Source: Pseudomonas sp. ACN8 (GTDB taxonomy: Bacteria; Pseudomonadota; Gammaproteobacteria; Pseudomonadales; Pseudomonadaceae). From it: 64,000 nt of DNA. Position 1 is the stretch's first letter. Each line of letters opens with the position of its first letter. Where the stretch lies: positions 62,001 to 126,000 of the forward strand of contig NZ_MRCS01000008.1 in the NCBI RefSeq assembly GCF_002303925.1. The letters are read 5' to 3'. Position numbers and translations under genes: made by a program. Under the pieces are notes generated by a model. The model searched no databases, was not told the DNA's origin, and worked only from the letters and a program-made list of their open reading frames with translations. Below are positions 24,185 to 34,285 of the stretch, in pieces.

Positions 24185-24406
24185 TTAGTCAGCTTTGTCG
24201 CCGCCGGCCAGGTTCTTCTTGGAACCGGTCTTGAAATCGGTTTCGTACCAACCCGTGCCGCTGAGGCGGAAGCCCGGCATGGACAGCAACTTCTTAAGCT
24301 CTGGCGCCTGACAGGCAGGGCAGTCGACCAGCGGTGCATCGCTGATCTTTTGAATGGCTTCCAACTGATGACCACAGGAAGCACATTGATAATCGTACAT
24401 CGGCAT
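24185..24406 (-). CDS. FmdB-type zinc-ribbon protein
   Basis: A 73-residue protein with the CxxC...CxxC zinc ribbon of the FmdB regulatory family: Cys8, Cys11, Cys29 and Cys32 in MPMYDYQCASCGH and VDCPACQ. Such proteins are often next to aspS or amidase genes, and their role is not known. The C-terminal tail is charged (TGSKKNLAGGDKAD). The start at MPMYDYQ is fixed by the family; the frame is open further upstream but lacks similarity. It lies 120 bases before aspS on the same strand and may be cotranscribed. Confidence 0.9.
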   Translation of the reverse strand: MPMYDYQCASCGHQLEAIQKISDAPLVDCPACQAPELKKLLSMPGFRLSGTGWYETDFKTGSKKNLAGGDKAD

Positions 24407-24484
24407 GGAGGTTGTCTCGGCGATCAGATTGCTACCGCTTACGCAGGGTTTTGCGGCAAAGAGCGGGATTATATCCATTAAATG

Positions 24485-24516
24485 CGGCCTGTGCAGCCGT
24501 AAGACTGCACAGGCCG
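24485..24516 (-). terminator. Perfect 12-bp hairpin after the RHH gene
   Basis: CGGCCTGTGCAG (24485-24496) pairs perfectly with CTGCACAGGCCG (24505-24516) around eight bases, about 15 bases after the stop of the minus-strand gene at 24531. The following minus-strand bases are CATTTAATGG, so the U-tract is poor but the position fits a terminator. Confidence 0.65.
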
Positions 24517-24530
24517 ACACTCTGCTGTTT

Positions 24531-24878
24531 TCACCGCCCCGACCAGGCCGTGGCAATGCAACCCCCGTCCTTGAGACTGTGCACGACGCAGACAACCCGA
24601 ACCAATCCACTGAAGTTCCTTACCCCGCCATGGCGCAAGTGAACTTCGCGATCCACATGAGACAACAGGTTATTGATCGAGCAACCATTGACCCGGGCCA
24701 TCTCCGCCAAAATGTCCCAATAAACCTGCTCAAGCCGCAAACAGGTGGCGAAGCCATTCAATCGCACGGAGCGGGACAAGGGCTGGGCCAGCCCCATATC
24801 GAACTCGCGAACAAACGGATCAACCCTTACATCCTTGCGCGAACCGTATCGCCGCTCTTCCTGCCTTTCATAAACCAT
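24531..24878 (-). CDS. Ribbon-helix-helix domain protein
   Basis: A 115-residue cytoplasmic protein. The C-terminal part (about 36-80: SRSVRLNGFATCLRLEQVYWDILAEM and GCSINNLLSHVD) resembles the ribbon-helix-helix (RHH_4-type) DNA-binding fold: a short beta strand then two helices. The N-terminus is rich in charged residues (MVYERQEERRYGSRKD). The ATG at 24878 has AAGGAG ten bases upstream; an in-frame TTG at 24920 was rejected because it precedes that ribosome binding site. No target can be named. The gene is convergent with nothing on this strand and ends in a strong hairpin, so it is probably monocistronic. Confidence 0.75.
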   Translation of the reverse strand: MVYERQEERRYGSRKDVRVDPFVREFDMGLAQPLSRSVRLNGFATCLRLEQVYWDILAEMARVNGCSINNLLSHVDREVHLRHGGVRNFSGLVRVVCVVHSLKDGGCIATAWSGR

Positions 24879-24886
24879 AACGCTGA

Positions 24887-25291
24887 CACTCCTTTGCCAT
24901 CCTGGTTTCTTTAAGCGCAACTGTCTGTCGCCTTATAAAAACGCAGATACAAAGGTATTTTCCAGCCGACTTTATGACCCTCGACGTAGGATAAGCCAAC
25001 AACTTTTGGCAGACCCTGGAGAACGTCCTACTCCGGACATTTTCCCACGCAGCGAAGCGATATCCCCTTCAGAACCTGCGGCAATTCGCCCCGAAAAGAG
25101 CCGCCGGACGCCCTGATTTGAGTAGCCTGCGGCTTTGCTGTTAAATAGACAGCGTGTCGCCAATGCCTATTTTTCCGGGCATGGCGCATAGGCTGATACC
25201 GGGTACGTGTCCAACGCCTCTTTATTATCTTGAAGCGAACCGTGCGCCATCAGCTCTTCCTTGTGAGCTGTCTTAACGTGAGTTAATCAAA
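24887..25291. other. Non-coding region before the cold-shock gene
   Basis: No convincing gene is seen in these 405 bases; the only open frames are short and lack codon bias or a ribosome binding site. The part nearest the plus-strand gene (about 25190-25291) is AT-richer and probably is a leader of that cold-shock gene. The left part must also hold the promoter of the minus-strand RHH gene. No clear -35/-10 pair can be named. Confidence 0.5.
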
Positions 25292-25894
25292 ATGTTGAAA
25301 ATCGTCCATCTGTTGATAGGCGCAGCGGCCTTGCTGCTGTCCTTCATCCCTAGCCTGCAATCCGAAGCCTTGCCTTACCTGCAACAACCCGACGCACTGT
25401 ACCTGGCCTTTTTCGGCCTGCTCAACCTTACGCTTGCACCAGTCATCCCTTACTGGAACAAAGGCCCGCGTCACCAACTGCAAAACCTGGTCAGCGCCCT
25501 GCTGGTTCTGAGCGTGGTCCTGCAAACCCTGACGCTGATCGCACCGATGCCCGTCATCGCCGGTCAACCCGCCGTACTGTTCAGCCTGGTCGCAGCCCTG
25601 GTTGCCGTTGCCCTGCACCTGGGCATCAGCTTCTACAAGTCGTCACCAGCCGCCGCCTCGCCAAGCTACGACATGAGCAACCGCGATACCGGCACCGTCA
25701 AGTGGTTCAACACATCCAAAGGCTTCGGCTTCATCTCCCGCGACTCCGGCGACGACATCTTCGTCCACTTCCGGGCCATTCGCGGTGAAGGCCATCGTGT
25801 CCTGGTCGAAGGCCAGCGCGTGGAGTTCTCCGTCATGAATCGTGACAAGGGCCTGCAAGCCGAAGATGTGATCGCCGCACTGCCGCGCCGCTGA
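25292..25894 (+). CDS. Membrane-anchored cold-shock domain protein
   Basis: A 200-residue protein with four predicted transmembrane helices (about 4-20, 34-53, 64-85 and 92-114), a short Ala/Ser/Pro linker and a C-terminal cold-shock domain (about 132-196). The cold-shock part has KWFN at 137-140, RNP1 KGFGFI at 143-148 and RNP2 DIFVHF at 155-160, so nucleic-acid binding should be intact and the domain should face the cytoplasm. It corresponds in position to PA0961 of P. aeruginosa, annotated only as a probable cold-shock protein. An in-frame ATG at residue 128 would give a soluble csp alone, so two products are conceivable. It ends in a bidirectional terminator shared with slyX. Confidence 0.85.
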   Translation: MLKIVHLLIGAAALLLSFIPSLQSEALPYLQQPDALYLAFFGLLNLTLAPVIPYWNKGPRHQLQNLVSALLVLSVVLQTLTLIAPMPVIAGQPAVLFSLVAALVAVALHLGISFYKSSPAAASPSYDMSNRDTGTVKWFNTSKGFGFISRDSGDDIFVHFRAIRGEGHRVLVEGQRVEFSVMNRDKGLQAEDVIAALPRR

Positions 25895-25902
25895 TTCAAG
25901 GC

Positions 25903-25942
25903 AAAAAAAAACCGCGCACAGCCCAGCTGTCCGCGGTTTTTT
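25903..25942. terminator. Bidirectional terminator between csp and slyX
   Basis: An A-run, the stem AACCGCGCACAGC / GCTGTCCGCGGTT with a small loop and a T-run follow one another, so it can end both the plus-strand cold-shock gene and the convergent minus-strand slyX. Confidence 0.9.
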
Positions 25943-25958
25943 CATGCCTGTGATTTGC

Positions 25959-26165
25959 CTAATAGTGCGGCGGCGGCGCTTCTTCTTCGAATGACTCGAA
26001 CTGCCCGACCATTTCCTCCTGCCGCTTGAGCAGCGCGGCCATTTGCAGCTGCAGGCGCTCGACCACCCGTTGCTGCGCCACCAGCACATCGTTCAATGCC
26101 TGAATGGTGTCATCCTGAAACGCCAGACGGCTTTCCAGCTCGGTAACGCGCTCTTCCAGGCTCAT
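25959..26165 (-). CDS. slyX: SlyX-like protein
   Basis: A 68-residue coiled-coil protein: nearly the whole chain is heptad-like ([30 protein letters not shown]...), ending in the conserved PPPHY tail. The SlyX family is widespread and uncharacterised. Its start lies three bases after the stop of the HIT gene (26169), so the two form one operon. Identification rests on the length, the coiled coil and the HY ending. Confidence 0.9.
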   Translation of the reverse strand: MSLEERVTELESRLAFQDDTIQALNDVLVAQQRVVERLQLQMAALLKRQEEMVGQFESFEEEAPPPHY

Positions 26166-26168
26166 GGT

Positions 26169-26594
26169 TCAGCCCTCCAGAAACGTAAAATCATCGGTCA
26201 AAATCAAGCGCAAACGTTCGCGAATCGCGGCGATCTGCTCCGAACCGTAGGGTTTTGCCGGATGTTTACCCCAAACCGGCGCTGGCCAGGCGGCATCTTC
26301 GCGCTTGCGCACAATCACATGCATGTGCAACTGACTGACGACATTGCCCAGCGCCGCCACATTCAACTTGTCCGCATCGAACGCATCCTTGAGCACTTGC
26401 GACAGCGCAGTGGTTTCCTGCCAAAGCTGTTGCTGCTCTGCGACATCCAACTGAAATATCTCGCTGATAGCCTCGCGACGAGGTACCAGGATGAACCAGG
26501 GATAGTTCGAATCGTTGGACAGCAGCAACCGGCAGAGCGGAAAGTCCCCGATCAGTAACGTGTCTTGTTGAAGTCGTGGATCTAAAGCGAACAC
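26169..26594 (-). CDS. HIT-family protein
   Basis: A 141-residue histidine-triad-like nucleotide-binding protein. The catalytic stretch is VVSQLHMHVIVRK; the first His of the HxHxH motif is a Gln (QLHMH), which is found in one branch of the family. The likely role is hydrolysis or binding of nucleotide conjugates. The start is taken as the GTG at 26594 because GGGAG lies eight bases upstream; another GTG at 26603 overlaps that ribosome binding site. It is followed by slyX and corresponds in position to PA0959. Confidence 0.85.
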   Translation of the reverse strand: MFALDPRLQQDTLLIGDFPLCRLLLSNDSNYPWFILVPRREAISEIFQLDVAEQQQLWQETTALSQVLKDAFDADKLNVAALGNVVSQLHMHVIVRKREDAAWPAPVWGKHPAKPYGSEQIAAIRERLRLILTDDFTFLEG

Positions 26595-26603
26595 TGCGCG
26601 CAC

Positions 26604-27504
26604 TCCCGCCGGGTCATCATTTTTCAGCTTAGCGCTCTATCCAGAAGGACAGCGCACCAAGCGACCGGACGGCAGCATACCTGCGAACGGCGCAGGCTTC
26701 ACGGCGAACCTTGCATCGAGGCCACGAGCGTCAGCAAAAAACTGACAGACGCCCCCGGATGGGACAATTTTCACTACCGCGCACCATTGCAGAACCGGAT
26801 AGCAGCGAAAAAACGCCGAAATGACTGATCAACAAGGAAAAGTTCGCTTCAGGCAAGCGGCCGACAGAGATGAATTCAGTACAGGGCAAAAATTTTTTGC
26901 ACCAAAACCGCACAGTAGGTCTACGCTGAACGCTTCGACATCCGCCATTTACTCAGTTGTGGGGTGAACCGGTAACATTTCTGGTTGCCAGACTGTCGAT
27001 CAGAAGGGCGCAACATGATATCAGGCAAGGCGTCAAGCCCAAACCAAAAGCGCTTGAGCCCCCCGGTTTTATGAGGTATTTACAGCATCTGGCAGTCAAT
27101 TGGAAAAAAAGCGTAACAAAACACGAGTTTGTGCACGCTTGTTGCATTGATACCCAGTATCGCCCGAGTGGCACCCGCTGGAAGCGGAGGCCCTCAGGTA
27201 AAAAAAATAGTGGCAAGGTAGCCCGATGGAGATTCAAACGTTTCACCAGGACTCTTTTTACCGACGACAAGGCGCAGAAAACAGCATTAAAGTTGTCCGC
27301 CCTGTTGCGTCGGAGCTGGAAATTTGCGACATCTACCATGCTGTTTGCGACAGGGTCGTAAAGAAGGCGAAAGGTTAGATGCGCAAGTATCGCCAACATT
27401 GTCGGCGTGATATAAGTTTGCGCCGACACAAAAAGAAAGAGCCGCCCAGATAATAAAACAGGTGGGACGGCAGTACTCTTCTAAAACCAAAGGAGCAAAT
27501 CACG
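26604..27504. other. Long non-coding region upstream of the porin gene
   Basis: About 900 bases without a credible gene. The one longer plus-strand frame (26957-27361) has no family resemblance, a basic composition and no ribosome binding site. The region is AT-richer than its flanks and contains a symmetric GCAAAAATTTTTTGC (26886-26900), a CGCC...GGCG pair with GTCGGCG repeats (27390-27430) and AAAGGAGCAAATCACG just before the porin ATG. It is probably the extended promoter and leader of the porin; a small RNA here is possible but not shown. Confidence 0.55.
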
Positions 27505-28833
27505 ATGCGCGTGATGAAGTGGAGCATGATCGCACTGGCAGTTGCAGCAGCAGCCAGTACCCAATTGGCTACGGCCGCCCCTTTCGTAAGTGACCAGGCT
27601 GAAGCCAAAGGTATTGTTGAAGACAGCACGCTGAACTTGCTGGTTCGCAACTACTACTTCAACCGTGATAACAAAGATGGCGCCAACGACCAGAAAGACT
27701 GGACCCAAGGCATCTGGGGCAATTTCAGCTCCGGTTACACCCAAGGCCTGATCGGTGTTGGTGTTGATGCATTCGGCTACCTGGCAATCAAACTGGACGG
27801 CGGTGATGGCACCGGCGGCACCGGCAACATGAGCCGCGACGCTGATGGCGAAGTCAACGACAGCCAGGGCAAAGCAGGCGGCGCAGTTAAATTCCGCGTA
27901 TCCAAAACCGAGCTGAAAGTCGGCGACATGCAGCCAAGCACTGCCCCAGTGTTTGCAGTTGGCGGCTCCCGTATCCTTCCTCAAACTGCCAGCGGCATCC
28001 AGCTGCAGAGCAGCGAAGTCAAAGACCTTGACCTCGAAGCCGGTCACTTCTACTCGGCGACCAGCCAGGACCGCAACGCCCGTGACGGCGGCCTGTTTGC
28101 AACCTACGCTGGCGTAGAAGCCAACAGCATCGACTACTTCGGTGGTAAATACGGCATCACCGACAACCTGTCGGCATCGCTGTATGGCGCCAAGCTGGAA
28201 GACATCTGGAACCAGTACTACGCCAACCTGAACTACACCATCCCATTCACCGACTCTGAGTCGCTGAACCTGGACGGTAACATCTACAACACCAAAGACA
28301 CCGGTGATGCCAAAGCCGGTGATATCAGCAACACCACGTTCTCCCTGGCTGCTGCTTTCTCGTTCATGAAAGCACACACCATTACCCTGGGCTTCCAGAA
28401 GGTCAACGGTGACACTCCGTTCGACTACATCGGTGTGGGCAAGAACAACCGCGGCGGCGACTCGATCTTCCTCGCCAACTCCATCCAGTACTCTGACTTC
28501 AACGCCCCGAACGAGAAGTCTGCCCAGGTTCGTTACGACCTGAAAATGGCCGAGTACGGCGTTCCAGGTCTGAGCTTCATGACCCGTTATGTGAAAGGTT
28601 GGGACATCGACGGTACCAACACTCCAGCTAACAGCGCCTACGCTGGTCTGTACGGTGCAGATGGCAAGCACAACGAAACCAACTTCGAAGCCAAGTACGT
28701 TGTTCAGTCTGGCCCGGCAAAAGACCTGTCCTTCCGTATTCGTCAGGCATGGCACTTCGCTAACGCCGACCAAGGTGAAGGCGACGTGAAAGAGTTCCGT
28801 TTCATCGTCGACTACCCGCTGTCGGTTTTGTAA
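27505..28833 (+). CDS. oprD: OprD-family outer-membrane porin
   Basis: A 442-residue porin: a signal peptide (cleavage near ATAA, residues 22-25), then an 18-stranded barrel that starts FVSDQAEAKGIVEDSTLNLLVRNYYFNRD and ends with the C-terminal FIVDYPLSVL typical of OprD proteins. OprD channels take up basic amino acids and small peptides, others of the family small acids; the substrate here cannot be read off. The position next to slyX/HIT is that of PA0958 (oprD) in P. aeruginosa, so OprD itself is the best guess. AAAGGAG lies nine bases before the ATG. Confidence 0.93.
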   Translation: MRVMKWSMIALAVAAAASTQLATAAPFVSDQAEAKGIVEDSTLNLLVRNYYFNRDNKDGANDQKDWTQGIWGNFSSGYTQGLIGVGVDAFGYLAIKLDGGDGTGGTGNMSRDADGEVNDSQGKAGGAVKFRVSKTELKVGDMQPSTAPVFAVGGSRILPQTASGIQLQSSEVKDLDLEAGHFYSATSQDRNARDGGLFATYAGVEANSIDYFGGKYGITDNLSASLYGAKLEDIWNQYYANLNYTIPFTDSESLNLDGNIYNTKDTGDAKAGDISNTTFSLAAAFSFMKAHTITLGFQKVNGDTPFDYIGVGKNNRGGDSIFLANSIQYSDFNAPNEKSAQVRYDLKMAEYGVPGLSFMTRYVKGWDIDGTNTPANSAYAGLYGADGKHNETNFEAKYVVQSGPAKDLSFRIRQAWHFANADQGEGDVKEFRFIVDYPLSVL

Positions 28834-28864
28834 TCGCATTCAGTTAGTTTGCGGTAACAAAACA

Positions 28865-28893
28865 AAAGGCCCATCTTCGGATGGGCCTTTTTT
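28865..28893 (+). terminator. Intrinsic terminator of the porin gene
   Basis: AAAGGCCCATC and GATGGGCCTTT pair around a TTCG tetraloop and are followed by a T-run. Confidence 0.95.
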
Positions 28894-28974
28894 GTTGTCT
28901 ATGCAAACTGTTCAATTATTGAACAATCGCTATCCATGCCTGACCGAAAAGTCAGCCGTGTATGGCAAGACCTG

Positions 28975-29817
28975 TCACTGCACCGCAGATTCCTGAACCA
29001 CTCGAATAACCCGCTGTGGAAATGGAATATCGATGCCGGCCTCTCGCAGACGGTCACGGGACAGTTCGTTGAACATGAACATCACGTCCCAGTAATCGGC
29101 AGTCTTTACCCAGACACGAAGCGAAAGCGTGATCGCACTGTCACCCAGGGTGGAAACAACGGCCAGCGGCTCCGGATCGGCCAATACACGCGGATCCTTG
29201 GCCAATTCCAGCAAAACTTCACGGGCTTTCTGCAGGTCCGCTTCGTAATCAACACCGACATCAAACACGACTTTGCGGGTCGGCTGACGATTGGTGTTGG
29301 TGATGATGCCATTCGACAGATTGCCGTTAGGCACGATGATGGTCTTGTTGTCACCGGTACGCAGCACGGTATGGAAAATCTGGATGCTATCGACAGTACC
29401 GGCGATACCCTGAGCCTCGATCCAGTCACCAATGCGAAACGGACGGAACAGCAAAATCAGCACGCCACCGGCGAAGTTCGCCAGGCTGCCCTGCAAGGCC
29501 AGGCCAATGGCCAGGCCAGCCGCGCCGATCGCCGCCACAAACGAAGTGGTTTCCACACCGATCATCGAGGCCACGCTGACGATCAGCAGGATCTTGAGGA
29601 TGATGTTCGCCAGGCTGCTGATGAAGCCTTGCAGCGCCAGGTCGGCATTACGCAATGCAATCAGGCCGCCGAGCTTTTTCGTGACCTTGTTGATCAGCCA
29701 CCAGCCGATGGCCAGGGTGATGACCGCCAGCAGTACACGGCTGCCGTATTCCATGATCATCGGGATCCAGCTTTGGGATACCTTGACCAGATTGTCTACC
29801 TCGGCATTTAAGTCCAT
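28975..29817 (-). CDS. mscS: Small-conductance mechanosensitive channel
   Basis: A 280-residue MscS: three N-terminal transmembrane helices (about 18-45, 60-90 and 95-128), with the pore helix GAAGLAIGLALQGSLANFAGG, then the beta domain and the C-terminal vestibule (about 180-280). It opens on hypo-osmotic shock to release solutes. AGGAGA precedes the ATG. It is convergent with the porin and lies 136 bases after yajQ on the same strand. Corresponds in position to PA4394. Confidence 0.95.
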   Translation of the reverse strand: MDLNAEVDNLVKVSQSWIPMIMEYGSRVLLAVITLAIGWWLINKVTKKLGGLIALRNADLALQGFISSLANIILKILLIVSVASMIGVETTSFVAAIGAAGLAIGLALQGSLANFAGGVLILLFRPFRIGDWIEAQGIAGTVDSIQIFHTVLRTGDNKTIIVPNGNLSNGIITNTNRQPTRKVVFDVGVDYEADLQKAREVLLELAKDPRVLADPEPLAVVSTLGDSAITLSLRVWVKTADYWDVMFMFNELSRDRLREAGIDIPFPQRVIRVVQESAVQ

Positions 29818-29953
29818 CTACACTCTCCTGTTTTCCGGCTACCCGGCATGCACAAAAAAAGCGGCAGAAAGACCGAACCGCGACGGGCTCAATCGTTTCT
29901 GCCGCTGCTTGGCCTCCGACGTCGCAAACGCCTAGAGGTTCCCGCTTCGAGAC

Positions 29954-30439
29954 TCAGTCGCGGAAGTTGTTGAACTGCAGCGGCATACCGAATTCCTTGG
30001 CCCGCAGCGCTGCAATGGCTTCTTGCAGGTCATCACGCTTTTTGCCGGTGATACGAACCTGCTCGCCCTGAATGGCCGCCTGAACCTTGAGCTTGGCGTC
30101 TTTGACATGGGCGACGATTTTCTTCGCCAGCTCCTTGTCGATGCCTTCCTTGAGGACGGCTTCCTGTTTCATCAGCTTGCCCGATGCGAACGCGTCCTTG
30201 ACTTCAAGGCACTGCACGTCGATTTTGCGCTTGACCAGCGCCAGCTTGAGGATCTCAATCATCGCTTCGAGCTGGAAATCCGCTTCGGCGGTCAGGTTGA
30301 CGGTCAGGTCTTTTTCCTTGAACTCGAAGCTGCCTTTGCCTTTCAGGTCATAACGACGATCGAGTTCCTTGACGGCGTTCTCGACCGCGTTGGTGACTTC
30401 GTGTTTGTCCAGTTCGGATACCACGTCGAACGACGGCAT
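29954..30439 (-). CDS. yajQ: YajQ-family nucleotide-binding protein
   Basis: A 161-residue protein with two ferredoxin-like domains; it starts [21 protein letters not shown], the family signature. In Xanthomonas the orthologue binds cyclic-di-GMP and a transcription factor; RNA or nucleotide binding is the safe description here. GGAGAG precedes the ATG. It is divergent from panE. Corresponds in position to PA4395. Confidence 0.95.
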   Translation of the reverse strand: MPSFDVVSELDKHEVTNAVENAVKELDRRYDLKGKGSFEFKEKDLTVNLTAEADFQLEAMIEILKLALVKRKIDVQCLEVKDAFASGKLMKQEAVLKEGIDKELAKKIVAHVKDAKLKVQAAIQGEQVRITGKKRDDLQEAIAALRAKEFGMPLQFNNFRD

Positions 30440-30469
30440 GTAATCTCTCCAAATTTAAAGGCGCACTGA

Positions 30470-31492
<1,023 letters not shown>

Positions 31493-31528
31493 GCAGCGGC
31501 TACGCTGGCCACTTGTTCCTTGTCTGCG

Positions 31529-33574
31529 ATGAATCCGATGCCATTGCGTCAGCGCCTTGAAAACCTGCCCGTCGGCCAGAAACTGCTGGCCGCCCTGCTG
31601 GTACTGATGGTCACCGTCCTGCTGGTTGCCAACCTGACCTTTATCAGCGCCGCCTACTACATCTCCCAGGAAAGCATGGCGCCCCAGGCACTGCAAACCA
31701 TCGGCCGGCTGGTATCCAACCCGAGCCTGGCCTCCGAGGCCCTGGCGTCACCGCAAAGCGCCGAGCGCCTGCTGAATGAACTCAACAGCTATTCGCCATT
31801 GCGCGCGGCGGCCCTGTATGACGGAAAGGGTGAGCGACTGGCGCAATTGCAGCATGGCGATAACCTGGAGCTGCCGAAGCGCTTCCGGCATATCGAAGAC
31901 TGGCAGGCCACCGAGTTTCGTACCAACCAAGTCATCCCCCTGCCCCGCACCGGTGCGGCACCAGGGCACCTGCTGTTGGTGGCCTCAAGCGAACTGCCAG
32001 TGGCGTTCTACACCGGGACCCTGACGGCGAGCCTGGGGATTCTGATCTTCAGCGTATTGCTGTGGCTGATCATTGCCCGCCAGATCAAGCGCCTGATTAC
32101 CCGGCCGATCCACCAGCTCGAAGAGTTGTCCCGGCAGGTCACCCGTGAAGAAAACTACGCACTGCGTGCTTCACGCGGAAACCACGATGAAATCGGCAGC
32201 CTCGCCGAGGCGTTCAATACCATGCTCTCGCGGATCGAGGCCAGGGAGCAGCAACTCAAGCGGGCCAGGGACGACTCCCAGGCGGCCTACGACCAGGCCC
32301 AGGGGCTGGCGGAAGAAACCCGCCATACCAACCGCAAACTGGAGCTCGAAGTCCAGGTGCGCAGCAAGATCGAGAAAAAGCTCACCGGTTTCCAGAACTA
32401 CCTCAACAGCATCATCGACTCCATGCCATCGGCGCTGATCGCCCTCGACGAACAGCTCTACGTGACGCAATGGAACCAGGAGGCCAGCGCCCTCTCCGGC
32501 ACGCGCCTGGATGAAGCTCTCAACCAGCCCATCTTCCTGGCCTTCGAACCGCTCAAGCCGTTCTTGCCGCAACTCAAGCAAACGGTCGAGCAGCATACGG
32601 TGGCCAAGATCGAACGTGTTACCTGGCTCAAGGACGACGAACCCCGCCACTATGCCCTGACCTTCTATCCGTTGATGGGCGGTGCCGGGCGCGGCGTGGT
32701 GATCCGGATCGACGACATCACCCAGCGCCTGTCCCTTGAAGAGATGATGGTGCAGTCGGAGAAAATGCTGTCGGTGGGTGGCCTGGCCGCCGGCATGGCC
32801 CATGAGATCAACAACCCGCTGGGCGCGATCCTGCACAACGTGCAAAACATTCGCCGACGTCTGTCGCCCGATTTACCGAAAAACCTCGAAGTGGCCGAAC
32901 AGGCTGGCATCGAACTGGCGACGGTCAACCAGTACCTGCAAATCCGCGAAGTGCCGCAGTTGCTCGATGGCATCCAGCAGGCCGGTGCCCGGGCGGCGAA
33001 AATCGTTACCCACATGCTCAGCTTCAGCCGTCGCAGCACCCGCCAGATGGCCCCGTGCGACCTGCCCGCCCTGATCGACCAGGCGGTAGAGATCGCCGGT
33101 AACGATTTCGACCTGGCGATCGGTTTCGACTTCAAGGGCCAGGCCATCATTCGTCAGTTCGATCCTTCGCTGGGACCGGTTCCCGGCACCGCCAACGAAC
33201 TGGAGCAAGTGCTGCTCAACCTGTTGAAAAACGCCGCGCAAGCCATCCACCAGCGCGAAGACGACAGCGAGCCGGGGCGGATCATTCTGCGCACCAGGCT
33301 CAATCCGCCCTGGGCGGAAATCCAGGTCGAGGACAACGGTATCGGCATGAGCGAAAATGTGCGCAAACGCACCTTCGAGCCGTTTTTCACGACCAAGGAA
33401 ATCGGCCAGGGCACCGGGCTTGGGCTGTCGGTGTCGTACTTCATCATCACCAATAACCACAAGGGGCAGATGGAAGTGCAATCGACCCTGGGCCAGGGCA
33501 CCTGCTTCACCTTGCGCCTGCCCTTGGCGAGTACACCGCCTGTCTCGCAACAACTCAACCTGCTATCGAGGTAA
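31529..33574 (+). CDS. Membrane sensor histidine kinase (HAMP-PAS)
   Basis: A 681-residue kinase. Two membrane segments (about 19-43 and 165-186) enclose a periplasmic sensor. A HAMP domain (about 187-240), a coiled coil (about 245-290), a PAS domain (about 293-400), a HisKA domain with the phospho-accepting His425 in AAGMAHEINNPLGAI, and an ATPase domain with N-box LLNLLKNAAQAI, G1 EDNGIGM and G2 GQGTGLGLS follow. The position fits PA4398, whose response regulator PA4396 stands between yajQ and panE in P. aeruginosa but is absent here. The start is the ATG at 31529; a TTG three codons upstream is less likely. The ligand is unknown. Confidence 0.93.
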   Translation: MNPMPLRQRLENLPVGQKLLAALLVLMVTVLLVANLTFISAAYYISQESMAPQALQTIGRLVSNPSLASEALASPQSAERLLNELNSYSPLRAAALYDGKGERLAQLQHGDNLELPKRFRHIEDWQATEFRTNQVIPLPRTGAAPGHLLLVASSELPVAFYTGTLTASLGILIFSVLLWLIIARQIKRLITRPIHQLEELSRQVTREENYALRASRGNHDEIGSLAEAFNTMLSRIEAREQQLKRARDDSQAAYDQAQGLAEETRHTNRKLELEVQVRSKIEKKLTGFQNYLNSIIDSMPSALIALDEQLYVTQWNQEASALSGTRLDEALNQPIFLAFEPLKPFLPQLKQTVEQHTVAKIERVTWLKDDEPRHYALTFYPLMGGAGRGVVIRIDDITQRLSLEEMMVQSEKMLSVGGLAAGMAHEINNPLGAILHNVQNIRRRLSPDLPKNLEVAEQAGIELATVNQYLQIREVPQLLDGIQQAGARAAKIVTHMLSFSRRSTRQMAPCDLPALIDQAVEIAGNDFDLAIGFDFKGQAIIRQFDPSLGPVPGTANELEQVLLNLLKNAAQAIHQREDDSEPGRIILRTRLNPPWAEIQVEDNGIGMSENVRKRTFEPFFTTKEIGQGTGLGLSVSYFIITNNHKGQMEVQSTLGQGTCFTLRLPLASTPPVSQQLNLLSR

Positions 33575-33576
33575 CC

Positions 33577-34158
33577 ATGGGCTTTCGTTTGTCGAAGATT
33601 TACACCCGCACTGGCGACAAAGGCGAGACCGGGCTGGGCGATGGTCGTCGCGTACCCAAGGATCACCCGCGGATCGAGGCCATTGGCGAAGTCGATACGC
33701 TGAACAGCCAGGTTGGGGTGCTTCTGGCCGGGTTGGCGGCGCAAACTGCTCAGTTTCCAGGCTTGAACGAAGTGATCGAGGTATTGGCCCCCTGCCAGCA
33801 TCGGTTATTTGATCTGGGTGGCGAACTGGCGATGCCGGTGTATCAGGCGTTGGATGCAGCGGAAATCGAACGTCTGGAAGCGGCGATCGATGTGTGGAAT
33901 GAAGAGTTGGGGCCGCTGGAAAACTTCATCTTGCCCGGCGGTTCGACGCTGATTGCCCAGGCCCATGTCTGCCGCAGCCTGGCGCGCAGCGCAGAACGGC
34001 GCTGTCAGCAGCTCAATGCGATTGAGCCGTTGGCCGGGGTTGGCCTGGCTTACATCAATCGATTGTCGGATTTGTTGTTTGTGATGGCGCGGCTGATTGC
34101 CAAGCGTCAGGGAATTGCCGAGATTCTTTGGCAGCCGGCTGCGAAACCTGAGGTTTAG
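33577..34158 (+). CDS. PduO-type cob(I)alamin adenosyltransferase
   Basis: A 193-residue enzyme that adds the adenosyl group of ATP to cobalamin. It has the N-terminal YTRTGDKGETGLGDG nucleotide site and the C-terminal signatures VCRSLARSAERRC and YINRLSDLLFVMARL. It starts two bases after the kinase stop, so they are cotranscribed. A link between the kinase and cobalamin metabolism is not implied by this alone. Confident family call; it may be named cobO/pduO differently in databases. Confidence 0.93.
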   Translation: MGFRLSKIYTRTGDKGETGLGDGRRVPKDHPRIEAIGEVDTLNSQVGVLLAGLAAQTAQFPGLNEVIEVLAPCQHRLFDLGGELAMPVYQALDAAEIERLEAAIDVWNEELGPLENFILPGGSTLIAQAHVCRSLARSAERRCQQLNAIEPLAGVGLAYINRLSDLLFVMARLIAKRQGIAEILWQPAAKPEV

Positions 34159-34177
34159 TCGGCGGCTGTCAGGCCCT

Positions 34178-34266
34178 CATCGCGAGCAGGCTCGCTCCCA
34201 CATTTGATCGCATTTCTTCAGCAACAATGCGGTCACCTGTGGGAGCGAGCCTGCTCGCGATGGCGT
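34178..34266. repeat. REP pair in outward orientation
   Basis: The left element reads CGCGAGCAGGCTCGCTCCCA and the right one TGTGGGAGCGAGCCTGCTCG. This is the opposite order from the REPINs at 993, 6420 and 21309, so the TGTGGGAG ends face inward. It may be two single REPs or the junction of two REPINs. The plain distance between elements is about 33 bases. Confidence 0.88.
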
Positions 34267-34285
34267 CATAAGCTACAGCACAGAA

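Noticed and set aside
24972..25163. A 63-codon minus-strand frame upstream of the membrane cold-shock gene
   Set aside because: No ribosome binding site and no codon bias.
26957..27361. A 134-codon frame upstream of the porin
   Set aside because: No ribosome binding site, unusual basic composition and no similarity to a known family; kept as non-coding.
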